DNA of 41,708 nt, from assembly GCA_028728195.1 (NCBI GenBank), contig JAQYUY010000097.1, positions 1-41,708 on the forward strand, given 5' to 3'. The notes under the pieces were generated by a model that made no database searches, was not told the DNA's origin, and saw only the letters and a list, made by a program, of their open reading frames with translations. This DNA comes from Endozoicomonas sp. (ex Botrylloides leachii) (lineage in GTDB: Bacteria > Pseudomonadota > Gammaproteobacteria > Pseudomonadales > Endozoicomonadaceae). Of the stretch, positions 27,610 to 37,422 are shown one piece after another. How positions within the stretch are numbered: the stretch's first letter is position 1; the number at the start of each line of letters is the position of its first letter. The position numbers were made by a program, and so were the translations under genes.

Positions 27610-28005
27610 TCAGCCTTTTACCTGTTGGCCTGATTTTTTGCGATAATCTTCAATAGCTGCTTTAATTGCATCTTCTGCCAGCACTGAGCAATGAATCTTT
27701 ACTGGAGGCAAAGCAAGCTCTTCTGCAATATCCGTGTTACGAATCGTACTAGCTTCTTCCAGTGTTTTTCCTTTCATCCACTCTGTAGCTAGAGAGCTTG
27801 AAGCAATAGCTGATCCACAACCATAGGTTTTGAATCGAGCATCTTCAATAACACCTTCCTTATTAACTGAGATTTGAAGTCGCATTACATCGCCACAAGC
27901 TGGCGCTCCGACCATACCTGTACCTACGGTAGGGGAATGATTATCCAACTTACCCACATTACGAGGATTTTCATAATGATCAATAACCTTTTCACTGTAA
28001 GCCAT
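27610..28005 (-). CDS. iscU: Fe-S cluster scaffold IscU
   Basis: The scaffold on which new Fe-S clusters are built. The protein has 131 residues. Ligand cysteines are in GAPACGDVM near 37, YGCGSAIASSS near 63 and KIHCSVLAEDA near 106. The HscA recognition motif LPPVK precedes the last one. AGGA lies seven bases before the ATG. It lies 27 bases after iscS. Confidence 0.97.
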   Translation of the reverse strand: MAYSEKVIDHYENPRNVGKLDNHSPTVGTGMVGAPACGDVMRLQISVNKEGVIEDARFKTYGCGSAIASSSLATEWMKGKTLEEASTIRNTDIAEELALPPVKIHCSVLAEDAIKAAIEDYRKKSGQQVKG

Positions 28006-28032
28006 AGTTGTTTCCTTTCAGCTTTATCTGTT

Positions 28033-29247
28033 TCAGTGCGCAACCCATTGAACTTTCGATAAATCAATGCCGTCTTGGTACATATCCCATAAAGGGGATA
28101 ATTCACGAAGCTTATTCACGGCTGCTATTACTTTCTCTGCGGCGTAGTCAACTTCTTCTACTGTGGTAAATCGGCCAAAACTAAAACGTAGAGAGCTGTG
28201 AGCCAACTCATCACTCAACCCCAGTGCGCGCAAAACATAAGAGGGCTCTAAGCTAGCAGATGTACAAGCAGACCCAGAAGAGACAGCTAAATCTTTAAGT
28301 GACATAATCAGGGATTCACCTTCAACAAAGGCAAAACTGATGTTGATATTACCTGCAGTCCGTTGCTCAAGGCTGCCGTTAACATGCACCTCTTCCATAC
28401 CTGAAAAATGATCTAGAAATCTCTGTTTTAGCACTAATAAACGCTCATTTTCAGACACCATCTCATTTTGAGCAATCCGACATGCCTCACCCATACCGAC
28501 AAGCTGATGTGTTGGCAATGTGCCTGAGCGCATACCTCGTTCATGCCCACCACCATGGATTTGTGCTTCAATACGCACACGAGGCTTACGCCGCACATAA
28601 AGCACTCCAACCCCTTTCGGACCATAGATTTTGTGGGCACACATTGACAGCAGGTCGACATTCATGGTTTCCATATTTAGCGGTATCTTACCCGCACTCT
28701 GTGCAGCATCAACATGGAATATGACCTTATTCGCTCGGGTTATTTCCCCAATTGCTTCGATATCATTAATAACGCCAATTTCATTATTTACATGCATTAA
28801 ACTGACTAATATAGTGTCATTACGCAATGCTGCCTTAACTATATCTGGCTGTATAATACCGTTTTTATCCGGGTCAAGATAAGTAATCTCATACCCTTCT
28901 CTTTCCAACTGACGACATGTATCAAGCACGGCTTTATGCTCAATTCTAGATGTGATAATGTGCTTGCCTTTCTTTTTGTAAAAATGGGCAACCCCTTTAA
29001 TAGCAAGGTTATCAGATTCCGTAGCTCCCGACGTCCAAACAATTTCACGAGGGTCTGCCTTAATCAGGCCTGCTACCTGTTGGCGGGCTTTTTCAATAGC
29101 TTCTTCAGCCTTCCAACCAAACACATGAGATCGGGAAGCTGGGTTACCAAAATTACCATCAGTCAGCAAACACTGACTCATTTTTTCCGCAACACGAGGA
29201 TCTACCGGTGTAGTTGCAGAGTAATCAAGGTAAATAGGTAGCTTCAT
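28033..29247 (-). CDS. iscS: Cysteine desulfurase IscS
   Basis: A PLP enzyme that removes sulfur from cysteine for Fe-S clusters and tRNA thiolation. The protein has 404 residues, the normal length. Motifs: [34 protein letters not shown], the [10 protein letters not shown] region, the PLP lysine in [14 protein letters not shown] near 206, and the catalytic loop cysteine in [20 protein letters not shown] near 328. GGAGAAG lies upstream of the ATG. It follows iscR by 66 bases. Confidence 0.98.
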   Translation of the reverse strand: MKLPIYLDYSATTPVDPRVAEKMSQCLLTDGNFGNPASRSHVFGWKAEEAIEKARQQVAGLIKADPREIVWTSGATESDNLAIKGVAHFYKKKGKHIITSRIEHKAVLDTCRQLEREGYEITYLDPDKNGIIQPDIVKAALRNDTILVSLMHVNNEIGVINDIEAIGEITRANKVIFHVDAAQSAGKIPLNMETMNVDLLSMCAHKIYGPKGVGVLYVRRKPRVRIEAQIHGGGHERGMRSGTLPTHQLVGMGEACRIAQNEMVSENERLLVLKQRFLDHFSGMEEVHVNGSLEQRTAGNINISFAFVEGESLIMSLKDLAVSSGSACTSASLEPSYVLRALGLSDELAHSSLRFSFGRFTTVEEVDYAAEKVIAAVNKLRELSPLWDMYQDGIDLSKVQWVAH

Positions 29248-29313
29248 TAGTTACTTCTCCAAGCGGTCTATATTCTTTTGAAAGTCATATACCATAATTT
29301 ATGGGCATAAAAC

Positions 29314-29790
29314 TTATGGTGTGATATCAGCCATATGCTGGTCTATTACCAATAGTTGCTGGTCCTGTCGGCAAGCCACAGTTTGAATATCTCTTCTAGC
29401 CATCAAGTCAGCTAGGCTTATTCCCCCGAGAAACTTATGTATCTGACAGCTTAAATCTCTCCAGAGATGATGTGTAAGGCAGATTGCACCTTGCTGACAA
29501 TCACTATTTCCTTTGCAACGAGTCGCATCAACAGACTCATTAACCGCATCAATGACTTCAGCAACAAAGATCTTACAACTATCCCTGGTTAATAAGTAGC
29601 CTCCGCCAGGACCTCTAACACTGGAAACCACATTTTGACGCCTGAGTCTGGAAAAAAGTTGTTCTAAGTATGAAAGGGAAATCCCTTGCCGCTCGGAAAT
29701 ATCCGCCAGCGCAACAGCACCCTGACCTGAGTGCAGCGCCAAGTCAAGCACTGCTGTGACGGCATAACGCCCTTTAGTTGTTAATCGCAT
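29314..29790 (-). CDS. iscR: Fe-S-responsive regulator IscR
   Basis: An Rrf2-family regulator that, with a 2Fe-2S cluster bound, represses the isc operon. The protein has 158 residues. The winged-helix domain includes [35 protein letters not shown] and [10 protein letters not shown]. Cluster ligands Cys92, 98, 104 and His107 are present ([17 protein letters not shown]). It is first in the isc run; a strong candidate promoter with an overlapping IscR site lies about 170-200 bases upstream. Confidence 0.97.
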   Translation of the reverse strand: MRLTTKGRYAVTAVLDLALHSGQGAVALADISERQGISLSYLEQLFSRLRRQNVVSSVRGPGGGYLLTRDSCKIFVAEVIDAVNESVDATRCKGNSDCQQGAICLTHHLWRDLSCQIHKFLGGISLADLMARRDIQTVACRQDQQLLVIDQHMADITP

Positions 29791-29959
29791 GCCTGACCCA
29801 TCTTCGAGACTCCAGCGTTACTTTAGGGAGTCGCAATCAAAAAAAAGGTTGTATGCAGCTGTTTTTTTTAGGTGAATTACTGCTTTTTTTACGCAATCAA
29901 CCAACCTACAATCGATGCCACATCATCCTTATCATCTAAAGGTGGTGATTATAAAAAGA

Positions 29960-29992
29960 ATTATGAAATACTTGAGCAAAACAGTCAACTAT
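29960..29992 (-). promoter_or_regulatory. isc promoter with type 1 IscR binding site
   Basis: On the minus strand: -35 TTGACT (29988-29983), a 17-base spacer and -10 CATAAT (29965-29960). Overlapping the -35, ATAGTTGACT...CTCAAGTAT (29992-29968) fits the 25-base E. coli type 1 IscR consensus (ATASYYGACT, spacer, AGTCRRSTAT) at all but about two positions. The arrangement resembles the E. coli iscR promoter and implies repression by holo-IscR. The leader to iscR would be about 160 bases. Confidence 0.75.
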
Positions 29993-30010
29993 TATTGCGG
30001 ACAGCTTTTG

Positions 30011-30048
30011 GCTGAAAAAGCAAAAGTATATAGCAGCTTTTTTTCAGC
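30011..30048. other. Inverted repeat after cysE
   Basis: GCTGAAAAAG (30011-30020) pairs with CTTTTTTTCAGC (30037-30048), around 40 bases past the cysE stop. The A- and T-rich arms could act as a weak terminator between cysE and the isc promoter, but there is no clean T-tail on the minus strand. Confidence 0.35.
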
Positions 30049-30085
30049 AATGAACCAAATGATAAATGAACCTAGGCTCTCATAG

Positions 30086-30859
30086 CTATCGTCCTGACGC
30101 CTTATTTCCTCTCGTTTCCATAGCGGTAATCTTATCTTTAAGCCCAGATAAAGACTTGCTTGAACACTCAACATCCATACCTTTGAGTACAGCATGCAAT
30201 TGCTCCACCCTATGGTTAGTTGCCTGAAGCTGTTCTACCAATACAGAAAGAGCATGAGACGTAGGATCCAGCATTTCAGATGTTACTGCATAAGCATAAA
30301 ATGCATCTTTTTTCGACCCCTCTTGCTGCCCACTATCACCCTGAGCCTCTTTATTGATAATACGACCCAGCACACCAACAATTGTAGCACCCTCAGGAAC
30401 AGCTTTGATAACCACAGCATTAGAGCCAATTTTAGCATTTTTACCAACAGAGAAAGCCCCTAATACCTTAGCTCCCGCACCTACCACAACACCATCTTCT
30501 AACGTTGGATGCCGTTTTCCCTTCCTGAGCTTCGTACCTCCCAGCGTAACTCCTTGATACAGAGTAACATCATCCTTAATTTCTGTTGTTTCACCGATAA
30601 CAACACCCATCCCATGGTCAATAAACAAGCGACGTCCAATGGTTGCACCTGGGTGGATTTCAATACCGGTGAGCCAACGCGTCAACATTGAAATCATCTT
30701 CGCTAGCCATTTAAACCCCTTGCCCCATAAATAATGTGATAATCGATGCAATAAAAGTGCGTGAAACCCCGGATAAGTCGTTAATACTTCAAAAGGGGTT
30801 CGCGCGGCCGGATCTCGATCCAAAACGTTGCGAATATCTTCTTTTATTCTTTCAAACAT
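30086..30859 (-). CDS. cysE: Serine O-acetyltransferase (short epsilon type)
   Basis: Makes O-acetylserine, the cysteine precursor, from serine and acetyl-CoA. The protein has 257 residues: an N-terminal helical part ([20 protein letters not shown]) and a left-handed beta-helix of hexapeptide repeats ([60 protein letters not shown]) with the catalytic His in IDHGMG. A C-terminal tail of about 90 residues is helical and not conserved. This short SAT is commonly found next to iscR, supplying the IscS substrate. I chose the ATG at 30859; a GTG four codons earlier is possible. Confidence 0.94.
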   Translation of the reverse strand: MFERIKEDIRNVLDRDPAARTPFEVLTTYPGFHALLLHRLSHYLWGKGFKWLAKMISMLTRWLTGIEIHPGATIGRRLFIDHGMGVVIGETTEIKDDVTLYQGVTLGGTKLRKGKRHPTLEDGVVVGAGAKVLGAFSVGKNAKIGSNAVVIKAVPEGATIVGVLGRIINKEAQGDSGQQEGSKKDAFYAYAVTSEMLDPTSHALSVLVEQLQATNHRVEQLHAVLKGMDVECSSKSLSGLKDKITAMETRGNKASGR

Positions 30860-30944
30860 AATGAATACCACCCATCATCATAACCATTAAACTCAAATAG
30901 CACAGACCTTTGCGTTAATCATTATTAGGCTAACTAAGCTGGCT

Positions 30945-31703
30945 TTAGGATACCTGCCCTTTTTCAATACAACGCTTTGTTTCTGAAAGAATTCCTCTTA
31001 GGATAGCAATCTCTATACGATCAAGACGAATACGACCGTATAGCCTGCGCAATTTCCTCATGATTTTTTCATGGCTACTATGCTCAAGAAATCCTATATC
31101 TAATAGAACCTCGTAAAGGTGCCCATAAAATCGCTCCATATCCGCCACGGTCGCCAACTCGTGGTGACTTTTTTTAGGTAGTACCACTCCTTCAGAGGCA
31201 AGCAGCCCAGCCATTCTTAACTCGTAACACAGAACCTGCACAGCTGCACCCAGATTCAGGGAGCTAAAATCAGGGTTCGTGGGGATGTGAACCTGGAGGT
31301 GGCAGCAAGTCAGCTCTTGGTTAGTTAACCCTCTATCTTCACGCCCAAAGACCAGCGCAACAGCGCCTTGTGATAACTCTTCTATTAAAGTTTTTGCACA
31401 ACTACGAGGGTCAACCAGAGGCAAAGAAACACCTCGCACCCGAGCACTCGTGCCCACCACAAACTGATAACCACCAATCGCCTCATCTAGTGAAGAAACA
31501 ACCTGTGCTTGTTCTAAAATATCATTTGCTCCTGAAGCCAGAGCCATCGCCGTGTCAGAAGGGAAGTCATCCGGATTAACCAGGCAGAGCTTACTAAGCC
31601 CCATAGTTTTCATTGCACGAGCAGTAGATCCGATATTACCCGGGTGAGAGGGGTTGACCAATACAATGGTGAGATTATCAAGCACAATGAGATACTCTAG
31701 CAT
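30945..31703 (-). CDS. trmJ: tRNA (cytidine/uridine-2'-O-)-methyltransferase TrmJ
   Basis: Methylates the 2'-O of nucleotide 32 in the anticodon loop. A SPOUT knot enzyme of 252 residues. Motifs: IVLVNPSHPGNIGSTARAMK near 13, LVFGREDRGLTNQEL near 117 and SSLNLGAAVQVLCYELRMA near 146. The C-terminal part (MRKLRRLYGRIRLD, EIAILRGILSE) is typical. The family usually starts at the position of the GTG at 31685 (LDNLTIVLV), so the true start may be there rather than the ATG used here. trmJ-cysE-iscR order is common in Pseudomonas-like genomes; suhB, often next, is absent. Confidence 0.94.
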   Translation of the reverse strand: MLEYLIVLDNLTIVLVNPSHPGNIGSTARAMKTMGLSKLCLVNPDDFPSDTAMALASGANDILEQAQVVSSLDEAIGGYQFVVGTSARVRGVSLPLVDPRSCAKTLIEELSQGAVALVFGREDRGLTNQELTCCHLQVHIPTNPDFSSLNLGAAVQVLCYELRMAGLLASEGVVLPKKSHHELATVADMERFYGHLYEVLLDIGFLEHSSHEKIMRKLRRLYGRIRLDRIEIAILRGILSETKRCIEKGQVS

Positions 31704-32279
31704 TTCTGAAGAAAATTCGAGGAAGTGTAACCGAATAGGAAAAAAAAATAACTAGCCAGAAGATATTGACAAAGTGGCCAACTGCTTTATCCGCTCTAGT
31801 GTTTTTAGTGGTCCATATTGATGGAGACGAGCGGTGCTGGCATCAACTATGATGTATACAACATCAATGCCAAAGATAATGATTCAAAAGTAGCAACTCA
31901 TGGCCTGTTCATACCAGCTGTTATAGCAAGGTAAACAAAGCTCATTTTCCAACGCAGTCTAGAATATATCATCGCAAAGCCTTTATTCTTACAAATCACA
32001 GAACTGCTTCGCAGAATAAAATGTAATACGCCACCAAACGACAGGTTAACTGCCTTCCTAATTTAGGCCTACTACAGCATGCCATTGAATTACTATGTAT
32101 GCAGATAGCAAATTTGACTGTTGCAACTCGTCAATACTTGCTTTTTTTTTTTTTGCAAGCCACTATACCGCTTCAAGCCAAAAAGTAGCTCTACCATTTA
32201 TTAATAACTGGTCTTTTATGCACTATAATTCTCACACTACAAAAGATACTTGACTAGATATTCCCAAATAGACTGGGTA
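31704..32279. other. Non-coding gap between trmJ and the efflux genes
   Basis: 576 bases without a recognisable gene. It contains a 13-base T run at 32142-32154, flanked by CTTGC and GCAAG. There is one protein-like short frame (31821-31934), described in the findings. It must also hold the divergent promoters for trmJ and the efflux pair, but none stands out. Confidence 0.5.
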
Positions 32280-33554
32280 ATGCGAATAATGCCATTAGAT
32301 TTTACAAGACGGTTAGCGAAAACACTCTGTATCACCCTCCTAACGCTAGGCTTGCCTTGTTTTGCAAATGCAGAACCTCCCCCCAAAAAACCAGCACCAA
32401 TTAATATTGAAACTGCAACAACAGAAGAACGCTCAGTACCCGTAACATTGACTAGCATAGGTACACTCTACGCTCAGGAAGATACTGAATTGAGCTTTGG
32501 TGGTGAAGGACACTTGGTTAAAATCCGCTTCCCTGAAGGTTCTGCTGTCAAAAAAGGCAATATCATTGCTGTATTGGATAGCAGCTCTGCATCTGCCGAA
32601 CTTGCATCAGCAGATGCTCGACTGATACAAGCCCGATCAGACTACGAACGCTACCAACTGGTCAAAGACAAAAATGTATTTTCAGAACAAGAACAAGTAT
32701 CCATAAAAACAGCGTTGGAAGAAGCAAAGTCTAATAAAAAAATTGCACTATCTACATTAGAAAACTTGCAACTAAGAGCCCCCTACGATGGCGTACTAGG
32801 CAGTTATAATTATGATCTAGGCACATTTATCAGTGCTGGCACACCACTGGTACGACTCGTTAATATAGCTAGCCTAGAAGTAAAATATTCTCTGGCACAG
32901 CAAAACCGCAATGATGTAAAACTAGGACAAGGCATTGAGCTTACCACTGCAGCTGTTCCAAACCACGTATTTAAAGGTGTGGTAATTTATGTTGCCCCGA
33001 CTGTTGACCCCTCAACAGGCCGTTTTGACCTAAAAGCAAGGATCAACAATAGGGCCAGATTATTGTCTCCCGGTTTCTCGGCAAACATACGCCAGTTTTT
33101 AGGTAAAAAACGCCATATTCTAGTCGTGCCTCAAGCAGCCATTGTTGCTGATGGGAGCAATTATTTTGTCTTCCAGTTAACAACTGATAATCATGTAGAG
33201 CGCAAGATGGTTACCATTGGCGACAATACCAATGATGGCTTCACCGAAATTAAAACCGGATTAAAACAAGGCGATATTGTAGCCACAGCGGGCAAAGAAC
33301 GTTTAAAAAATGGAAGCCCTATCACTATAACCAATACGCCAGCTCACCTAAATAAGCCATCCGATAAAATACCTAATGACCATAAGGCCACAGATACAAC
33401 GGGCAATAGCGATAAAACATCTAATCACAACGAGAAAACACCCAATAGCAAAGAAAAAACCAAGATAGATAAAGGCACTGCTAAATCTATAAATACTACA
33501 CAAACGGTAGCAGCCACAGCCCTACTGGATAAGCAAGAAGGTCTGCAAAGATGA
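32280..33554 (+). CDS. RND efflux periplasmic adaptor (membrane fusion protein)
   Basis: Connects an RND pump to an outer-membrane channel in the periplasm. The protein has 424 residues. A signal peptide (LAKTLCITLLTLGLPCFANA) ends near 32. The adaptor core begins with ERSVPVTLTSIGTLYAQEDT, has the lipoyl half-motifs GEGHLVKIRFPEGSAVKKG and LQLRAPYDGVLGSYNYDLG, a short coiled coil between them, and the beta-barrel segment AAVPNHVFKGVVIYVAPTVD. The last roughly 75 residues are an unusual Lys/Thr/Asn/Ser-rich tail. I chose the ATG at 32280 (MRIMPLDF). Its stop overlaps the pump gene start (ATGA). Substrate unknown. Confidence 0.92.
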   Translation: MRIMPLDFTRRLAKTLCITLLTLGLPCFANAEPPPKKPAPINIETATTEERSVPVTLTSIGTLYAQEDTELSFGGEGHLVKIRFPEGSAVKKGNIIAVLDSSSASAELASADARLIQARSDYERYQLVKDKNVFSEQEQVSIKTALEEAKSNKKIALSTLENLQLRAPYDGVLGSYNYDLGTFISAGTPLVRLVNIASLEVKYSLAQQNRNDVKLGQGIELTTAAVPNHVFKGVVIYVAPTVDPSTGRFDLKARINNRARLLSPGFSANIRQFLGKKRHILVVPQAAIVADGSNYFVFQLTTDNHVERKMVTIGDNTNDGFTEIKTGLKQGDIVATAGKERLKNGSPITITNTPAHLNKPSDKIPNDHKATDTTGNSDKTSNHNEKTPNSKEKTKIDKGTAKSINTTQTVAATALLDKQEGLQR

Positions 33555-36500
33555 ACTTGCCAGAGCTATGTATTCGACGTCCAGTCATGGCCACCATGCT
33601 ATCCCTTGTACTAGTGATATCAGGACTGATTGCCTTTTTTAAGCTAGGATATAATTATTTCCCCAATTCAACACTTCCAACAATAACTATTAACACCAGT
33701 TATAGTGGAGCTAGTTCAAAATTTATGTCAGATGAAGTCACTCAAAAGGAAGAGTCAGCTTTGACTGATATTGACGGTATTGATTACATCTTAAGCAGCA
33801 GTGAAGATGGCAAAAGCTCAATCACTGTGATGCTAAAAGACGATACCCCTTACTTTGAAACCGTTAATAAAATACGTAACAAAATCGCAGGCGTGCAATC
33901 TAAACTACCTGAAGGACTTGATGGCCCACCTTCTGTCAGCGATAACACAGGTACAACATGGGATGTCGTACCCACTTTAAATATGGCATTTACTGGGAAA
34001 GACGGTACGAGTATACGCGCTATCTATGATTATTTGATTAATAACGTTGTGCCACAATTACAAAATATTGAGGGTGTTGGCCAAACGCCTTTATTTGGAA
34101 CATCCAGTGTTGCCCTTAGAGTTTGGTTAGATATTGAAAAAATGGCCAATCTGAAAGTAACGCCAGAAGAAGTCGCCGACGTACTGAAAAACAATACCGA
34201 AAGCTACACCGCAGGCACCATTGAGAGTGGCCACAAAGAATATACGCTCGTACCTTTTAATACGCTTCAATCGCCTACTGATTACGCCAATCTTATTGTA
34301 CGCTATTCTCCGAATAACCCTGTACGTCTTCAAGACATTGCAGACGTTACTTGGGGCACACAAAATCTGACGATTTCGCCTACCTATTACAATGGCAAAC
34401 AAGCAATATCCCTACAAATTAGGCCTTTTCGAAACGCCAACCCTGTTGAAATTGCTCATCGTGTTTTAAACGTGCTTGATACGCAAATAAAGCCTAAACT
34501 GCCTCAAAATATTTCACTTCATGTGACATATAACCAAGCTACCTTCATTAAAGACGCCATTAATGCTAGCTACTCTGCTGTTGTAGAAGCGATAATACTG
34601 GTATCTCTGATTATTTTACTATTTCTTGGTTCACTTTATTCTGCAGCCGTGCCAGTAGTCACTATTCCAGTTTGCCTTATTGCCACCTTTGCTGTCATGA
34701 ATCTCCTCGGTTTTACCATTAATACGGTGACACTAATGGCTATAGTGTTAGCCATTGGCTTAGTGGTAGATGATGCAATTGTCGTGCTGGAAAATACGCA
34801 CCGTTATATTGAGAAAGGCCAAAAATCCTATCTGGCGGCTATTAATGGATCGAAAAGCATTGCTTTTTCAGTAGTGGCTATGACTTTAACGGTCGTTGCC
34901 GTCTATATGCCACTGGTATTCTCTTCTGGAATTACTGCAAAGGTCTTTAAAGAATTTGGTATCACACTGTCAGCTGCCGTATTCATTTCAGGGTTCGTTG
35001 CAATGACACTATCACCAATGATGTGTTCTCGATTAATGCATAAAACAGAAAAGCAACATAGTTGGTTTATAAAAATAGAGTCAATATTAAAAAAGCTGAC
35101 CGAACGCTATGGCTCATTGCTAACACATACTTTTTCTTCTGGAAAAGTCGTATTAGGCAGTTTCATCACTATTATTGTTCTTGGTATTTTCTTATTTCAA
35201 ACACTAGGTCAAGATATGATCCCAAAAGAAGATACCGGCTATCTTGAAACCAAAGTAACTGAACCACCAAACAGTAATCAAGCATTCACAAATGACAATA
35301 TGGCACTCATCGACCAAGTTATCGCTAAAGAGCCTGAGATAGCCAACAACATGTCTTATTGGATTCCCGGTGGCGCCACTAACTTCTTAACTTTAAAACC
35401 TTGGAGTGAACGTAAAGATTCTACTGACACGATAATAAATCGGCTAAATAGTGCATTTAAAGCAGATGTTCCAGCAGTGGATGCTTCAGCTTCTCTTCCT
35501 AACCCCGTGGATTATGGTTACGGTGCTAGTAAATTTCAACTGGAAATAACGACATTAGATAAAGACCCACAATCATTGCTCGATAGCTCTAATAAAATCG
35601 TTGCCGCATTAAAACAGTATCCTGGTCTAAAAAATGTTACTAGTTCTCTAGTTTTTGATACCCGCCAATACAATATTCAGATCAACCTAGAACGACTTTC
35701 TCAACTAGGGGTTGATCCAACCTCGGTACGCAGTGCATTAAGCGATTTTCTTGCGGGAAATCATGTAACGGATATAAAAACAGCAGACGATAGTATTTAC
35801 CCTGTTTATATACAAGCAAAACAAGAGTATTTAAATAATTTCAATATATTGAAAGATATTCGGGTAAAAGCCAATGATGGCTCGCTAGTGCCTTTATCTC
35901 AATTTGTCATTTTTAAACCGGCCACAGCTCAGCCTAGCATTAAGCACTTTAACCGCAAGATAGGAGCCGAAATTACTGCTACCTTTGCACCTGGGTATAG
36001 CATGGGAGAAGTCCGAGACTATGCAGATAAACATATCGGTCATTTATTAAAAGATAATGAGAGTTATGCCTATACCGGTGCATTGCGTGAACAAGCAAAA
36101 TCTCAGTCCGACAGTCTTTTTTACTTTGCACTAGGACTGCTCTTAGTTTATATGATTCTTGCTGCGCAATTTGAAAGCTTTATCGATCCATTAATTATTA
36201 TTATTACCGTTCCGTTGTCGCTTTTTGGTGCATTATTAACATTGCATCTTATTGGCGGCACGCTCAATGTATTTACCAACATTGGATTACTCACCCTGAT
36301 CGGACTCGTTACAAAACAGGGTATTTTGATTGTACAGTTTGCTAATGAAAGGCTTAACGAAGGTATATCTCCTCAAAAGGCTGCTATAGAAGCTGCCCAA
36401 GTGCGTCTAAGACCTATTTTGATGACCTCATTAACCATGATTATAGGCACATTACCGCTAGCACTAGCTTCTGGGCCAGGATCCGTTGCCCGTTCACAAA

Positions 36501-36616
36501 TTGGCTGGACATTATCAGGCGGGATGCTGATCGGGACGGTACTAACGCTATTTGCTATTCCTTTAGCTTATAGTCAAGCCAAATCATGGGGCAGAAACCG
36601 TTACACAACACCTTAA
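33551..36616 (+). CDS. RND efflux pump inner-membrane transporter (HAE1 family)
   Basis: A proton-driven trimeric exporter. The protein has 1021 residues with the RND twofold layout: TM1 (PVMATMLSLVLVISGLIAFF), a large periplasmic loop, TM2-6 from about residue 335 with the proton-relay acids Asp407 and Asp408 in GLVVDDAIVVLENTHRYIE, then TM7, a second periplasmic loop and TM8-12, including LTLIGLVTKQGILIVQFANE. It most resembles MdtB/MexF-like or multidrug-type members where LAIGLVVDDAIVV is kept. It overlaps the adaptor gene by 4 bases. No TolC-type gene is adjacent, so the outer channel must come from elsewhere. Confidence 0.94.
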   Translation: MNLPELCIRRPVMATMLSLVLVISGLIAFFKLGYNYFPNSTLPTITINTSYSGASSKFMSDEVTQKEESALTDIDGIDYILSSSEDGKSSITVMLKDDTPYFETVNKIRNKIAGVQSKLPEGLDGPPSVSDNTGTTWDVVPTLNMAFTGKDGTSIRAIYDYLINNVVPQLQNIEGVGQTPLFGTSSVALRVWLDIEKMANLKVTPEEVADVLKNNTESYTAGTIESGHKEYTLVPFNTLQSPTDYANLIVRYSPNNPVRLQDIADVTWGTQNLTISPTYYNGKQAISLQIRPFRNANPVEIAHRVLNVLDTQIKPKLPQNISLHVTYNQATFIKDAINASYSAVVEAIILVSLIILLFLGSLYSAAVPVVTIPVCLIATFAVMNLLGFTINTVTLMAIVLAIGLVVDDAIVVLENTHRYIEKGQKSYLAAINGSKSIAFSVVAMTLTVVAVYMPLVFSSGITAKVFKEFGITLSAAVFISGFVAMTLSPMMCSRLMHKTEKQHSWFIKIESILKKLTERYGSLLTHTFSSGKVVLGSFITIIVLGIFLFQTLGQDMIPKEDTGYLETKVTEPPNSNQAFTNDNMALIDQVIAKEPEIANNMSYWIPGGATNFLTLKPWSERKDSTDTIINRLNSAFKADVPAVDASASLPNPVDYGYGASKFQLEITTLDKDPQSLLDSSNKIVAALKQYPGLKNVTSSLVFDTRQYNIQINLERLSQLGVDPTSVRSALSDFLAGNHVTDIKTADDSIYPVYIQAKQEYLNNFNILKDIRVKANDGSLVPLSQFVIFKPATAQPSIKHFNRKIGAEITATFAPGYSMGEVRDYADKHIGHLLKDNESYAYTGALREQAKSQSDSLFYFALGLLLVYMILAAQFESFIDPLIIIITVPLSLFGALLTLHLIGGTLNVFTNIGLLTLIGLVTKQGILIVQFANERLNEGISPQKAAIEAAQVRLRPILMTSLTMIIGTLPLALASGPGSVARSQIGWTLSGGMLIGTVLTLFAIPLAYSQAKSWGRNRYTTP

Positions 36617-36629
36617 TAGCGGCATGGGC

Positions 36630-36680
36630 CGCTGAAAGGCAGAATAAGGCGGAATGACGGGTAATAGCAGGGCTATTACA
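36630..36680 (+). repeat. Family A repeat, partial copy 4
   Basis: AGAATAAGGCGGAATGACGG then GTAATAGCAGGGCTATTAC corresponds to the middle of copy 1 (AGAATAAGGCGGA...CAATAGCGGGACTATTAC). Both ends are missing. It sits between the pump stop codon and the photolyase remnant. Confidence 0.65.
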
Positions 36681-36685
36681 TCAGC

Positions 36686-37157
36686 CACAACCATCCTCAC
36701 CCAGCAGATGATATGATAGATCTCTTGGGCGACCATAATAAAATGCAGTTAAACATAATGCATTCTTGGCCAGTAGGTGAAAAAGCTGTCTCAGACCGAT
36801 TAACTGCTTTTATAGATAAACAAATTGGCTAATATAACACGCACCGTGATTTTCGCCCCCACTTTCCGGAACTATCATCCTTTCCGCCTAGTTGACCATT
36901 GGCCCCATCTCAAGCAGTGATATCCCTGTATAGTTGTTAATGCAGTACCTTATTTCAGAAGTTTTAATTTAGTTAGCCAGTCAATAAAATTTTACCCTAC
37001 GGGCGAATTTATTAAAACATGACTGCCAGAACTAGCGCACCTCGATAGTAAACAAATACATCAATCACATCAGAAAAAAATATTATTAAACTACTCTTCG
37101 CCTATAATTAATCACGCAGAATCTAGGAAAAAAGTGATGCGGTATACAAAGCATTAA
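36686..37157 (+). pseudogene. phrB: Degraded deoxyribodipyrimidine photolyase
   Basis: Two separate remnants of a CPD photolyase-like gene. The first (36686-36832) reads SWPVGEKAVSDRLTAFIDKQ, the linker after the N-terminal domain. The second (36945-37157) reads PYFRSFNLVSQSIKF, then PTGEFIKT, an in-frame TGA where the family has Trp, LPELAHLDSKQIH and IINHAESRKKV to the stop, matching the FAD-domain C-terminus. Between them about 250 residues of the family are replaced by roughly 110 bases, so there is a large deletion. The N-terminal domain is also missing. Family identity is from memory of the E. coli PhrB sequence. Confidence 0.75.
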
Positions 37158-37422
37158 AACCGATACAATAACCCGTGATATTAGTAGACGCTACGATGCA
37201 GAGATAATACGTAGCTTGTAAGAATATCACCTTTTTATACAACACGTTGGGTACGATGAGAAAGAAGGAAAAAATAACTTCCTCCCCAGTAAGAAAACAG
37301 GGCACACTATGCTGTGCAAGTGCTTTTAACGCATTTGTCCAAATCGGTTGTATTGAATAAGCAGTACATCAATATAGCCAGTTAGTATGCCAGCTTATCA
37401 ATAATTGATGTGGAAGCAGTCT
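37158..37422. other. Upstream region of the M16 protease gene
   Basis: No gene is seen. It presumably carries the promoter of the protease gene, but no clear -35/-10 pair was fixed. Confidence 0.4.

Noticed and set aside
27924..28106. Additional ORFs opposite or within isc, pnp, eno and other genes
   Set aside because: They lie wholly or largely in other frames of well-identified genes, have no family motifs and no ribosome binding sites; treated as shadow frames.
29870..29960. Possible riboswitch or attenuator in the long iscR leader
   Set aside because: T-rich stretches and partial inverted repeats are present, but no known riboswitch core or clean terminator/antiterminator pair could be seen.
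32137..32159. T13 run flanked by CTTGC/GCAAG as a terminator or phase-variable switch
   Set aside because: The stem is only five bases with the T run as its loop, and it lies outside any gene and not beside a recognised promoter.
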